64,000 nt of DNA, taken from positions 1,612,001 through 1,676,000 of the forward strand of contig JAALGY010000011.1 in the NCBI GenBank assembly GCA_032358165.1. Reading direction: 5' to 3'. The stretch is from Diplosphaera chodatii (lineage: Eukaryota; Chlorophyta; Trebouxiophyceae; Prasiolales; Stichococcaceae). The notes beneath the pieces were generated by a model. The model saw only the letters and a list, made by a program, of their open reading frames with translations. It was not told where the DNA came from and ran no database searches. Position numbers and translations under genes: made by a program. This document shows positions 32,630-44,480 of this stretch, piece by piece (the stretch's first letter is position 1; each line of letters starts with the position of its first letter).

Positions 32630-35600
32630 ATGTCACTAGGCAGCGCTGCGGCGCCCCACAGATATGGCAGCAGCACAGCACATGTCAGCCGGAGACATCC
32701 TCCGTCGGTCGGGCGGACGCTCCGCCTGAGACCATGCGTGCCGGCGAAGCTGCAGCAGCATCTCAACCCGCTGCGGCCGGGCAGCACAACGAAGGCCAGG
32801 GTACAATGCACAGCGCAGCCACGGCACCATCGTCACTCACGGCACCACCGCCAGGGGCCCATACCGCACGCCGTGCTTGTGAGCCTGTGACGTTCTGTGA
32901 ACATAGTGACGCCGAGGCTGGACAGTATGCCGTGTCTGCGTGCATTGCCATGCGCAGTCAGGGTCACGATGTCGTCCTGCCATCGCAGCAGGCGGAGCCG
33001 ACTCTCAACGTGGACGTGGACCAGCTGCTGGATCAAAAACTGGAGCAGATGCCTGGGATGACGTTGGGGCAGCTCGACAACGGCCTGCGCTATGTCATCC
33101 TGCCCAACAAAGTGCCGCCCAATCGATTTGAGGCGCACCTGGAGATGCATGTTGGTGAGCGTGGTGATGCACTGCTGCCACGTGCCGTCGTGCCAGTTGC
33201 GCAGCAATACGGCCCCATGGCGCTGGAGGGCAGCACGCACCGTGATGCAGTAGGGCCATTCATGGCTGCAACCTGCCAACCTGTGCTCGGGGTGCGTGTG
33301 CGACCCGGTAGTGCGTGCGTGAGCAGGGTCGGTGGAGGAGGCGGAGGACGAGCAGGGACTGGCGCATGTGGTGGAGCACGTCACTTTTCTGGGCAGCAAG
33401 AAGCGGGAGGGGCTGCTCGGCACCGGCGCGCGGTCCAATGCGTACACCGACTTCCACCACACCGTGTTCCATGTGCACGCGCCGCTGCACAATGTCAGCA
33501 CCGGCCAACCCATGGTTCCCGAGGTGGGTCGCCCCTGTGCTGCACAAGGCACTCCACTGCATTGGGGTCAGCTCAGGTCGACGAAGAGGGCTGTGTGGCC
33601 TGTGGTCACCTGCTGGCTGACAGCTTCCAACAGCTATACCTCGTCACATGGTGCAGGTGCTGGATGCGCTGTCAGAGATTGCGTTCAACCCAGACATGCT
33701 GGTCAGTCGGCTGGACAAGGAGCGCAAGGCGGTACTGGCAGAGGCGCAGATGATGAACACCATCGAGTACCGCGTCGACTGCCAGCTCCTGCAGTACCTG
33801 CACGAGGAGAACCTGCTGGGCTACCGCTTCCCCATCGGCAAAACCGATCAGGTGCTGCTGTGCACCCTGGCACGGGGGTCGGCTATCTCAAAATGTGTCC
33901 ATCAATCTGCATTGACACAGAGCACTTTGGGTGACCCCGATTGCCCTGACTGTATGCGATGTCCTGACTCAGGTCAAGCAGTGGGACATCAACAAGCTGC
34001 GCAGCTTCTGGAAACGCTGGTACTTCCCTGCAAACGCGACGCTGTATGTCGTTGGAGACTTCAACATGAGCGTGGACGAGCTGCGCGCCCAGATCCAGAG
34101 GCACTTCGACCCCGTCCCTCCCGGCCGGCTGCCGGCGGAGACAGACGCAGCAGTGAACGGCAACGGCAGCGCGCCACTGCAGCCGTGGGGGGCAGCGGAC
34201 GCGGCGCTCAACGCGCCAACATTGTTGGCGCCGGGCGCCGCGGAGTCCAGCAGCAATGGCAGCTCTGCCTTGGCGAGGGCACCAGCAGCCGATGCGCGCT
34301 GGTCAGCAGGTGTTGCACTGCGTGAGCACACTGGGCCGCTCAAGAGGCGCCATGAGGTGCTGCCGCCGGTACAGCATCGGTTTGGCATTGGACAGCTGGT
34401 ACCTAGCGAGCAGCCCACGCTCGCTGTGTACCGCCACCGCCTGCTGCAGCAGTTCATGCTGTCCATCTTCTGCAAGCTGCCTGTGCGGCCGGTGACGCAG
34501 ATGCGCGATCTCAGGTGAGTTGCCAAGTGATCTCGTGCTGATGACTGGACAAGCTGCATAGTGTGAGCAAATGCAAAGCAGCGCATATGCAACCAGCCTG
34601 ACGGCGGTGCTTTTGGTCGGGCACAGAGCGCAATTCATGGCGCGCATCGTGCTCTGTGTGCTGCACTTCCGGCTGGGAGCGCGGTATGTGGAAGCCAACC
34701 CACCATTCACGTCCATTGAGATGGATTACTCAGACTCAGCACGCGAGGGGTGTGCCGTATCCACGCTCACCATCTTGTCCGAGCCCTGCGACTGGCGTGG
34801 CGCTGTGCAGGTATGGTGTGCTGGCTTTCTCTCCATGGCAGGCATATCTCTCGGCGATAGGGTGTGCGCGGAGGCAGTGGCAGCCTTTGAAAGCAGCAGC
34901 AAGAGCAGTTGTTACAGTTGTTCAGGCATCGATATCTGCGTGGGACTACAGGTGGCAGTGCAGGAGGTGCGGCGGCTGCAGCAGTTTGGCGTGACAAATG
35001 GTGAGATGGAGCGGTACAAGGCGGCGCTGCTGCGCGACAGCAACCAGATGGCCAGCCAGGCGGACAGCATTGCCAGCGTTGACACCCTCAACTTTGTCAT
35101 GGAGTACCTGGCCCTGGGCCACACCATCATGCACGCCAAGCAGGTGACCCGCTGTGGCGTGATGACAAGCCGGCTGGGTGGCTGACGCCCCGTGTGCTTG
35201 CTGTTACGCTGGCAGGCGGGATCCAGATGCTTGATTCCACTGAGCTCTGCTGTGAGCATTGACACAGCACGGTTGCACAACCGAGCTGCTCTTTGCATCA
35301 TTTTCTCCGTCTGCCTGACAGAGCCACGAGGCACTGCTGGCGCTGGCGCACACGATCACCGTCGAGGAGGTGAACTCCATCGCGCGCTCGCTGCTGTCGT
35401 TCGTGAGCCACTACCAGCACGAGGAGGAGGCCATCGCCGCCTGGGCCTCAGAGCCGCAGCACTGGATGGACTGGGGGCCAACGCGCAGCACCTGCGTGGT
35501 CGCCTGCATACCAGCCTTCACAGACGAGTCCGGCCACAGCACAGGTGATCTCCTCCCTGTGTTGTGAGCAGCGCAAAGAGTTGCTGGCGTCAGTGTGCCC

Positions 35601-38600
35601 TTGTATCGCTGCGATGGCATACGAGTATCTATCTGAGCCCCGTTTCCGATACCATGCGCCACATCAGAAAGGACACTTCGCATGCAGGCGGTGGCGCTGC
35701 AGCCGTCCGGCGCGGTGGCGGCGTCACCACCTCAGAGCATGCCCAGGCAGACGGCAGCCTGCTCGAGATGGAGGCGCAGGTGCTGATTCGACTCATGACA
35801 ACAACCATGAATTGCTGCTCACAGGAGCACTGCAGTATGCATGGCTCATGTTCTAGCACGTGACGTGCTGCGTTCTGCGATCAACAGGCAGCAGACGCGG
35901 CCAGCCGGCTGGCGGAGGGTGAGGACCCGGACGCAGCACAGCTGCCTGCGGGCACTGTCGAGTTCAACATCCAGCCGCCGCAGCTGACGGCCGCGCTTGC
36001 AGAGGACAGCCTGGCAGTCGACGCAGCGCCGGACATCGATGTCCCTGACGCGCTGCTGCCGCAGGAGCGGCTCGACGAGCTGCTGGCGCAGCGGCAGCCC
36101 GCCTACGTGCCGCTGCCTGGCGCCACGGCGGTGAGCTGCTGCCGCTGGTGCTCTGACGTGACCTGGGTGACCCCACCCGTGCATCAGGCCCTGGGCGCAC
36201 TGTCTTGGCTGGTGCCACGGGTGGCAGCGGTGTCGGTGCCTGGTTTGCAGGTGGACAGCGCGCCGGACCCAGCCACTGGCGTGGTGCGCCTGCAGCTGTC
36301 TAACGGCATCAAGGTCAACTACCGCCGCACAGACAACGAGCCGCAGGCCGCCATGATCCGCATGGTGGCAGCCGGCGGCCGTGCGTGCGAGGGTGCGTCA
36401 AAGCACACACTTGTATACTGTTTACAGGCAGCTGAAGGTTTTCTGCATCTCGGCAGCGTAGTGCAGCCTGACTGTGCCGCAGGCATCTGAGCCGAACGTG
36501 CTGCCATGAATGATACGAGACCCGAATGTCCCGCGTAGGCGATGGCGTCGCGCCTGATGGTGTGGGCGTGGTCAGCATCGGTGCACGTGCCCTCAGCGAG
36601 AGCGGCACCGTGGGCAGCTGGGAGCGCTCCCAGGTCGAGCTGTTCTGCATCAGCAAGCTCATCAACTGCGTGCTGGAGTCGGACGAGGAGTTCGTGTGCA
36701 TGGACCTGCACTTTGCCGTCGGTGCGTCTCCTTCCCACCCTGCGGTGCCCACACCGCAGTTGCTGTGCGGCTTGTTTGTGGCCCATGACGCAGGTGCTGC
36801 AACAGGTGCTGGCAGCAGGTGGTGTAATGCTGACTTTACTGCGTCATGCAGGCGACGGCGGCCTGGCGGCCACGATGCAGCTGCTGCACCTGTTCCTGGA
36901 GGAGCCGGCGTGGGACACATCCGCCATGGAGCGCGCCAAGCAGCTGTACATCAGCCACTACCGGGCGCTGCCCAAGAGCCTGGAGCGGGCCTCCGCCGAC
37001 CGCATCATGGCCGCCATGCTGGGGCCGGACAGGTGCACCGCTGGTCCAGCTCGCTGAAGCAGCTGTGCGAACTTCACCAGCATCTGCACATCGCGCATGT
37101 GGCTCCGTGGTGTGAGCTTGCTGGTCCTCACAAGCTGGACATTGTGGGATAGCCTCTTCACCAGCCGGAAGCTGTTATGGACAGGCGCTTCCGGGACCCC
37201 AGTCCAGAGGAGATCGAGGCGCTGTCGCTGGATGCAATGCGGGAGTCCATCATGTCGCAGCTGCGGCCAGACAACCTGGAGGTGTCGATCGTGGGCGATG
37301 TCGATGCCAGCGAGGTGGGCACATGTCGCTGCTGTGGCACTTCTCAGCGCTTGAAGGCATCTGCCTTGGCAACAGCCTCTGGTGATGAGGCAAGCCAGGC
37401 AGCCGACTCACGGCTGAGCACTGCCGATTTGCAGGTCGAGGCGACGGTGCTGCAGTACCTGGGCACAGTGGCGCCGCGAGAGCAGCCCGCGCCGCGGCCA
37501 GAGCAGCCCATCAGGGTGCTGTCGCCGCCGCGGGAGGAGCGCCATGTGCGGTGGCACCTGCAGGCAAGGGGCCCAGCCCGCCGCGGGGCGCCAGGGCCTC
37601 ATGTGCAACGAGCCGCTTGACAGCTGCATGGGCATCTGCTGCATGCCTGCAGATCTGATCACAGTCAGCGCATGGACGACGGCGACCATCTGGCAGTGCT
37701 GAGTCACCGCCTGGTCACCTGGCGCAGGACTCGGACGAGCGCGCGGTGGCGTACATCGCCGGCCCCGCCCCCAGCCGCTGGGCGTCCTTCGGGACGGCGG
37801 ACGCGGATGCAGCGGAGGTGGTGACGCCGCCACGGCCGCCGCCCATGGCGCAGCAGGCGGAGCTGGCGCGCGCCACAGCCATCCGGCGCGCGCACCCGCT
37901 GTACGCGAGCGTCACGCTGGGCCTGCTCACGGAGATCATCAACAGCCGCCTGTTCACGACGGTGAGGCTGTCAGGCCCAGACCTGCTAAAGTGCCAGGCC
38001 ACTAGGCCTGACAGCGTCGTGCCCGTCAGGTTTCCATCAGCTGTTGAGACTCCTGACGTGAGTTCGGTCTGTTGGGGTATGAAGCTCCCTCCAGTTCCTG
38101 CTGCACCACTGTACCATTGCACCCTGCTGCAGGTGCGGGACTCGCTGGGGCTGACCTACGACGTGTCCTTCGAGCTGTCGCTCTTCGACCGGCTGTCGCC
38201 CGGCTGGTTCGTCGTCAATGTGACATCCACACCGCAAAAAATCCACGAGGCGCTGAGCGCCTCTGTGAGCGTGCTGCGCTCATTGGCAGTGCAGCGCATC
38301 TCGCCGCGCGACCTGGTCCGTGCGCAGCGCACCCTCCTCACCCGCCATGAGTCCGACACCAAGGTGTGGTTGAAAGTCAAGCGGTGGTTCAAGTCTGCTT
38401 GAGAACCTGGTGGCAGGGTGAAGAGCCTGTGGCAGGCTCGCCCTGTACACATTTCAAACCTGCTGCTTCAATTCAAGTTTTGGATCTGCTAAGCCAAAGC
38501 ATGGCCTGCTCTTCATGCAGGACAACGTCTTCTGGCTGGGCCTGCTGACCCACCTGCAGAGCGACCACGTGCCGTTCAAACGCGTCGAGTGCCTGCGTGA

Positions 38601-39079
38601 TCTGACAGCCTGCTACCAGGTAATGGTGGTGATCATGGTGCAAGGTACTGGTGGTGCGCCCGACCGTGTTACTCATCATGCAGTCAATGTCTGTGGTCTG
38701 CTGCATATGCAGGCTGCAACTGTGGACGATTTGTATGACGCCTTAGCACAGTTTAACTTGGATGACGACAATCTGTTCACTGTCATCGGCACCAGCGGCA
38801 CCGCCCCACCGCCGCCCCCGCCACCCCCACGCAAGCGTGAGTTGCTTCACCACTAAATGGCGAGTGTCAGTATTGATCACCGTGCCTACTGTGTGCACGA
38901 CCTCCGCCTGCTGCCGCGTTCCACCCTCCTCGTTGTGCTGTCATGTAGTGCCGACACCAGCCATGCAGAGGCCGCCGCCAAACAATCTGGCCAGCCTGCT
39001 GAAGTTTGCCGCAGCCGCCGTGCCGGCAGCTGGCGCGCTGAAGACTATCGATGTAGATCAGCAGCCCAGAGAGTCGTAG
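32630..39079 (+). CDS. SPP: Stromal processing peptidase (M16 metallopeptidase)
   Basis: Removes transit peptides from imported plastid precursors. I model 20 exons in phase giving about 1283 residues, close to the plant enzyme. Residues 1-57 are Ser/Arg/Pro-rich (transit peptide). Family hallmarks: TLGQLDNGLRYVILPNKVPP, the inverted zinc site HVVEH in GLAHVVEHVTFLGSKK, GTGARSNAYTDFHHTVFHVH, AEAQMMNTIEYRVDCQLLQ with the second zinc Glu, YFPANATLYVVGDF, FTSIEMDYSDSAREGC, VQEVRRLQQFGVTNGEM, LSNGIKVNYRRTDN, GARALSESGTVG and YRALPKSLERASADRIM. The intron after 37563 has a GC donor. The N-terminal junction (32800 to 32926) is the least certain; an unspliced frame through the same region is also open. 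The last exon may instead end at 38856. Confidence 0.93.
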
Positions 39080-39684
39080 CTGCTGTCTGACACATTCCTG
39101 CTGGAATGCGGCCAGACCTCAGAGCAGCAGTGTACCATGTGACGGTGGGGACCTCGAGTCAGTTTGACAGTACAAGCGGGTGGGAGAGCGGTGCAAGCTG
39201 GGTTTCAGTAGCTGCTGTTGCGTGCGCACATTCGTTAGTGCGTTGATTATTCTTACATCGAACTCTCAATACGTTAGCAAACATTCAACAGGATTGGCAG
39301 GCTGCTGAAGGTTGTATGTTCCGACAAGCCGTCGAGGCAACCCGAGTCAGTGCAACCCAACCCACTGCACCCTGCCCTGTAGTGCTGGTTGCACACGCCC
39401 ACACCTTCCACTCTTTCTCAGCCCAAGTCCAGCAGTCCTGGCACAGCTGTGCTTCTCCGGTCTCATCTTGCCAGCCTTGTGACCGTGCCAGCAGCTGCAA
39501 CGTGCTGGCCTTGGCATCTGCATTATAGTCTGCTCCGCGCGCCGCAGAGCAGCTTTGAATTTGGTCAATTACAGTGCCGTCGATCATCAGCAAGCAGCGC
39601 ATCATGAATGATGCTTGCGTATGACAATCGCATTGACATTTCTGCAGCGAAAGTCCATTGCGTAGGTCGCCTGGTCTGGCCAGC
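39080..39684. other. Intergenic, SPP to SAP-domain gene
   Basis: About 600 bp without a recognised gene. No TGTAA was seen directly after the SPP stop. Confidence 0.4.
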
Positions 39685-40676
39685 ATGCTGGCAGACCTGC
39701 AAAACCTGCCGTCAAGGTGTGCAGCGGCGCCAACAGCAGACGTGAGCTGGCTGCTTTTGACATGCGTGCCATTTGTCAAGCAGCGTCCAGGTTTCATCGC
39801 CGTGATCACGTTCCTTGCAGAGGCATACTCCCAGCGGCGGGCAGCGTCGTGGTGTGCAGCAGGGCGCCAAACTATGTGGCGGCCCACAGCACAGAACCCG
39901 CGCAGATCGTGCACCAGGACCCCACAAACCCGCTGGTCCGCCAGCTCAAGCTGAGGAAGAGTGCCGGGAAGAATGCCAGCCGAAAGCGGAAAGGCTCGCC
40001 AGCAGGCAGCACAAAGTAAGCCACAGCTCATGTGTATGACATCAAGTAGAGGCACGGAACTGTTTGAGGTTTCGCACATGCACATGTTTATTCTCGCTGC
40101 AGGAGGAGCGGGAAAGTCGCAGCTGGCAGCAGGCAGGATTCCACCAAAGGCAGTCCACCAAACCGCGGTGCAAACCGCTGTGTGCATCTTTTGAAGTTGC
40201 TGGCATGTGGTGGACATCTCTGGTTTTAAAATCATCATCTGGGACACTACTTGGAATCTAATTTGCCACACTGCAAGACTCACGCACAGGGGCAAACGAC
40301 AAGTTGCGGATCTACAGCAGATTAGAGCTCGGTCTCTTGAGTCTGAAAGGGCTTCAGGTGAGCGTGAGCACACCTGCCAATATCAGCAGTGCCGGACGTC
40401 GGCCTCCTGTCATCAACGCTCCCAAATGCTTTGTGCATTTCGAAAGCCAACACGAAGGTGCACGGACTGCAGGACGCACTCAGAGTGCGTGGAGCACCTG
40501 TGAGCGGCCGCAAGGCAGAGCTCGTGCAGCGCCTCGAGAACCTGCAGCGCATCGAAAGCTTGCCAAAGGAAGCAGCTCAGCAGGAGGCTGGTGGCGCTGC
40601 AGGCAGCGGGCCTGCCGCTGCGGACCGCCAAGAGGGTCCAATCGTGCTGAGCGACGATGAAGCAGAGGAGATATGA
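39685..40676 (+). CDS. SAP-domain protein, basic, probably nuclear
   Basis: Four exons in phase (39685-39716, 39821-40015, 40103-40167, 40390-40676), about 192 residues. The centre is strongly basic (LKLRKSAGKNASRKRKGSP). Near residues 120-155 lies a SAP motif: TKVHGLQDALRVRGAPVSGR followed by KAELVQRLENL, the helix-extended loop-helix that binds scaffold-attachment DNA or RNA. The tail is acidic (VLSDDEAEEI). No closer family could be assigned. It is likely a chromatin or RNA-associated protein. Confidence 0.72.
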
Positions 40677-41188
40677 CGATGCAGCCTGGGGTGCAACAGT
40701 AACGAACAGAGAGCATACTACTAGGTAGGGTTAGCTTGTTCAGCGGTCGCGCAAAGCAAAGGCGAATGATGCTGTGCATGTCTTGACTAGATCACGTGGG
40801 TCTGACATACATCCGTAGCGCATGATCGTCGAAGGCGCCTTTATGAGGCCTAATAGAAGGTCACGATGGGTTGCCCAGTACACATACTGTACCACCGAGG
40901 CCTCAATCGGCTCGCCCATCCCATCCGCCTTCGCCTCGATGGTTGGGTCAGTTGAAAGGGATGCAGAGGCTTCGGCCAGCGTCAGGTTTCGATGCATGTG
41001 ACTTTGCAGTTTGCACGAATCCAACAGTTTCGGCCTCAAACGACGCTTCCGAATAGCAGATCAGCCCTCGCCAAAGGCTTTCATCGTGGTGTGCATTGCT
41101 TGTGGTGAAGTTGTTGGACGCGTCCCACGAGAGGCCTTGCCTTGCCTGTTCACAGCTGGACCTCTGGATCTGCAAGAGTGTTGCCAGC
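40677..41188. other. Intergenic, SAP-domain gene to CSN2
   Basis: No convincing gene; presumed CSN2 promoter. A minus-strand frame of 99 codons (41039-40740) lacks recognisable features. Confidence 0.4.
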
Positions 41189-43818
41189 ATGTCGGACGAT
41201 GAGATGGAGGGTATGTACACAGACAACACGCAACATGCTATGCAGAGGTCTGGAAATGCGCAAAACATAGGAGCCACCTGCAGCACTCAGCACGGCTTCT
41301 GATGCTTTGCACGCAGACTATGGCTTTGAGTATTCGGAGGACGATGAGCCAGAGGAAGACGAGCAGATCGAAACGGAGAACACATATTATGGCGCCAAAG
41401 GTGTGCATATTAGCTATGTAACCCCAGCCAAGCCATGCATGGCAGTGATCTGATGCTTTTGAACGTATGGGTGGTTCTCTTTGCAGCTGCTCTGGAAGGA
41501 GAGAACTATCAGGAGGCGCTAGAGGGGTTCGAGAAGGTTGTCGCACTGGAAAACAGCGACAAAGGAGAATGGTGCGGGGAGGCTGTGCATTGTCAGGATG
41601 TCGTCCTTGACTTCGCCGCGGGAGGGTCACATATGATGGTGTCTTACTTCTTTCAGGGGCTTCAAGGCGTATAAGCAGATCGTCAAGGTGCAATACCGCC
41701 TCGGCAACACCGACGCGATGCTGGACGCATACAGGTGGGTGAGATGGCGTGACAAGGGCAACACGTTATGCACACCGTCAGTGGCGCAGCAACACATCGC
41801 CGACTGCTGTCGTGCGCAGGGAGCTGCTGTCCTACACCAAGACTGCGGTGACGCGCAACCAGGGCGAGAAGAAGATCAACAGCCTGCTGGACCATGTGTC
41901 CACCAGCTCCAACATGCGCTTGCTGCAGGTGTGCTCGAACGACCGTTCCGCTGCCATGGCGATAGCGTCACTATAGCAGTGCGTCTTGAAAATGGTGATA
42001 ATGGTGATAATGGTGACTCGCTGTTGTGCAGGAGTTCTATGCTATAACGCTGGACGCGCTGAAGGAGGGCAACAACGAGCGGCTTTGGTTCAAAACCAAC
42101 CTGAAGCTCTGCAGCTTGTGGTTTCGTGTCAAGGAGTACAGCCGCGCGATCCGCATCCTGAAGGACCTTCACAAGTGTGCCTGACAGGCGCCTTATGAAC
42201 TGCTGTTGCACCACACAATGCCTCGCAATGATGACGATCACCCCGGCGCCAAGCATGCAGGTTTCCATGTATCACTTTGACTTTCACTATGTCAACTTTT
42301 GACACCTTGCAGGTCCTGCCAGACGGACGGGGGTGGCGATGATCTGAAGAAGGGCACTCAGCTGCTGGAGATCTATGCGCTTGAGATTCAGGTGATTCTC
42401 CGCAGCAGCTTCTTCCATGCGTGCCCTGCGGCACATACTTGAGTGGCAATGGGCAGTACATCATGGTGTATGTAACTTTTCAGACTGTGCCTCAGATCTA
42501 CACGGAGCAGAAGAACACGAAGAAATTGAAGGAGTTGTACATGCGGGCGCTGGCCATCAAGTCAGCCATCCCGCACCCGCGCATCATGGCCATCATCCGC
42601 GAGTGTGGTGGAAAGATGCACATGCATGAGCGGCTCTGGTCCGATGCGGCAACCGACTTCTTTGAGGTGAGGGCAAGCTTTGACAGTGCATAATCATGCA
42701 AACCCGTGCAGCAACGCAGGACTTGTGACACACAGCAACAAGATGGACAAGGGTTTCTGTCATCGTAGCCGCTGCGCTTCTCAATGATTCTTGCAAACAG
42801 CCATGGCTGAATGATTAACCGTCATCATTTGCACAGGCGTTCAAGAACTACGATGAAGCAGGGGCCGTGCGGCGGATCCAATGCCTTAAATACCTGGTGC
42901 TGGCCACCATGCTGAATCAGAGCGATGTGGACCCCTTTGACGCCCAGGTGAGCATATCGCTGTTGTCGTCATCTCCTTTGGTTACTCGTGCAGACGTGTT
43001 GCAACATGTGCTAAGCATGCCCCTGCTGCCATTGGCAGGAAGCAAAGCCATACAGGAGTGACCCAGATGTGGTGGCGATGACCAGCCTCGTGGACGCATA
43101 TCAGCGCAACAACATCAACGAGTTTGAGAAGACGCTCAAAACCAACAGGCATGCTTTTGCTGCTGGCTGCGCACATGTGCATGCAGGTCAGGGACATCTG
43201 CATGGTAGGTGGTGGTGTGCAACATCAGGCCGAATCAAATGCTCTTGCAGGCAGACGATCATGGCAGACTTGTTCATCAGCCAGTACATCGAGGACCTGC
43301 TCAAAAACATCCGCATGCAGGTGTGCATCTGCAAAGGACAGAGTTGAGCGTCAGCTTGGCTTTGCCACCTCAGTGCAGCTGCCTCCCATCATGACTGCAG
43401 CATGGTTGTTCGCAGGTGGTCCTGAAACTCATACAGCCATACACGCGCATTCGGATACCATATGTGTCCAAGCAGCTGAATGTGCCAGAAGCGGATGTGG
43501 AGCAGCTGCTAGTGTCCCTGATTCTTGATGGTCGGATTCGCGGCTCCCTGGACCAGGCATGCATGGCACTGATGCATGTCAGTACAGTGCAATCGATACA
43601 CGCCACATCGTGTGCCTGTGGGCTGTGGCGTTGCAAACTTACTTGAAGCGCATAGTTTCATCGGAAGATCGATGTAAGAGAGTGGCTGAACCTTGCAGGT
43701 GAACCAGCTGCTGGAGCTGGAGGACCGGCAGCAGGGCACCGAAAAGTACACCGCCATCCACAAATGGGCATCGCAGCTGGAAGCCCTGCAAAGCACGCTG
43801 GCGAACAAGCTGTTGTGA
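41189..43818 (+). CDS. CSN2: COP9 signalosome complex subunit 2
   Basis: Scaffold subunit of the deneddylase that removes NEDD8/RUB from cullins. Thirteen exons in phase give about 440 residues, the family length. It opens [20 protein letters not shown], the conserved acidic start. TPR-like helices follow: [72 protein letters not shown] and [16 protein letters not shown]. The PCI winged helix has [20 protein letters not shown], then [19 protein letters not shown]. Introns after 43148 and 43556 use GC donors. Confidence 0.96.
41991..42017. repeat. 9-bp tandem repeat in a CSN2 intron
   Basis: AATGGTGAT in three copies; the last ends in C. It lies just before the acceptor at 42031. Confidence 0.9.
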
Positions 43819-44480
43819 GGCCGTTGTGCCAGCAAACCTTGTCTGCCTATTCAGACCTAGCTGTCTTACATGTGTTCTTAAGAGGTGGACACCCTGTTGT
43901 GTTTTCCACAGTTGTACGGTATGTGAATCAATAGCACGCAGATCGCCAGCGTGGTCAGAGTTGCATAGTGCAGCATGCAGCTGCAAAGTTCGCATTAGCC
44001 TAGCACTTCAAAACTCAATCCAGAACGACAGCTGCATCCTGCTACCTTATAACACACAGAGGCAAGGCTACATAAGATAGCAGTTTGGGACACATCACTG
44101 CCGCCGACATCTGGTTGCCATGGCCTGATAGAGCGATGAGCGTGGCAGTGAACAAACAATGGACCTGTTCGGAGTGCCAAAATGGCGTCCTGCACATGCT
44201 GGCATCAAGGTGCTGGTATTGCGCATTCATGCAGCTTAGTGCATTCTTGCTTTCTACCGTTGATGACTGGATGGCCAGACAGCTGTAGCGATGTCTGTCA
44301 AAAGCCTCCATGAACCGAGACCAGGGGACCACAGAAGGGGCCTCGGGCGGCGTTGAAGAGAGGGTTTTGCTGCACTCACCGCAACCGTTCGTACAACCTG
44401 CATGGATGGTGCAAACAAGATTGATGGCATGCGTCATTGGCGTTTGACTCACTGCACGGTGACGTGCTGTCTATATGCGC
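43819..44480. other. Convergent region, CSN2 / SWIM-RING gene
   Basis: A minus-strand frame (44452-44042) starts plausibly after an acceptor (TGCAG near 44400: CTNGCGECSKTL, EAPSVVPWSRFMEAFDRHRY) and could be a further 3' exon of the SWIM-RING gene, but the phase of the preceding exon does not fit. TGTAA on the minus strand lies at ~43870. Otherwise nothing. Confidence 0.35.

Noticed and set aside
39285..40373. A 362-codon minus-strand open frame opposite the SAP-domain gene
   Set aside because: It covers both exons and introns of a well-phased plus-strand gene, has no recognisable domain or biased composition, and is Cys-rich like a shadow frame.
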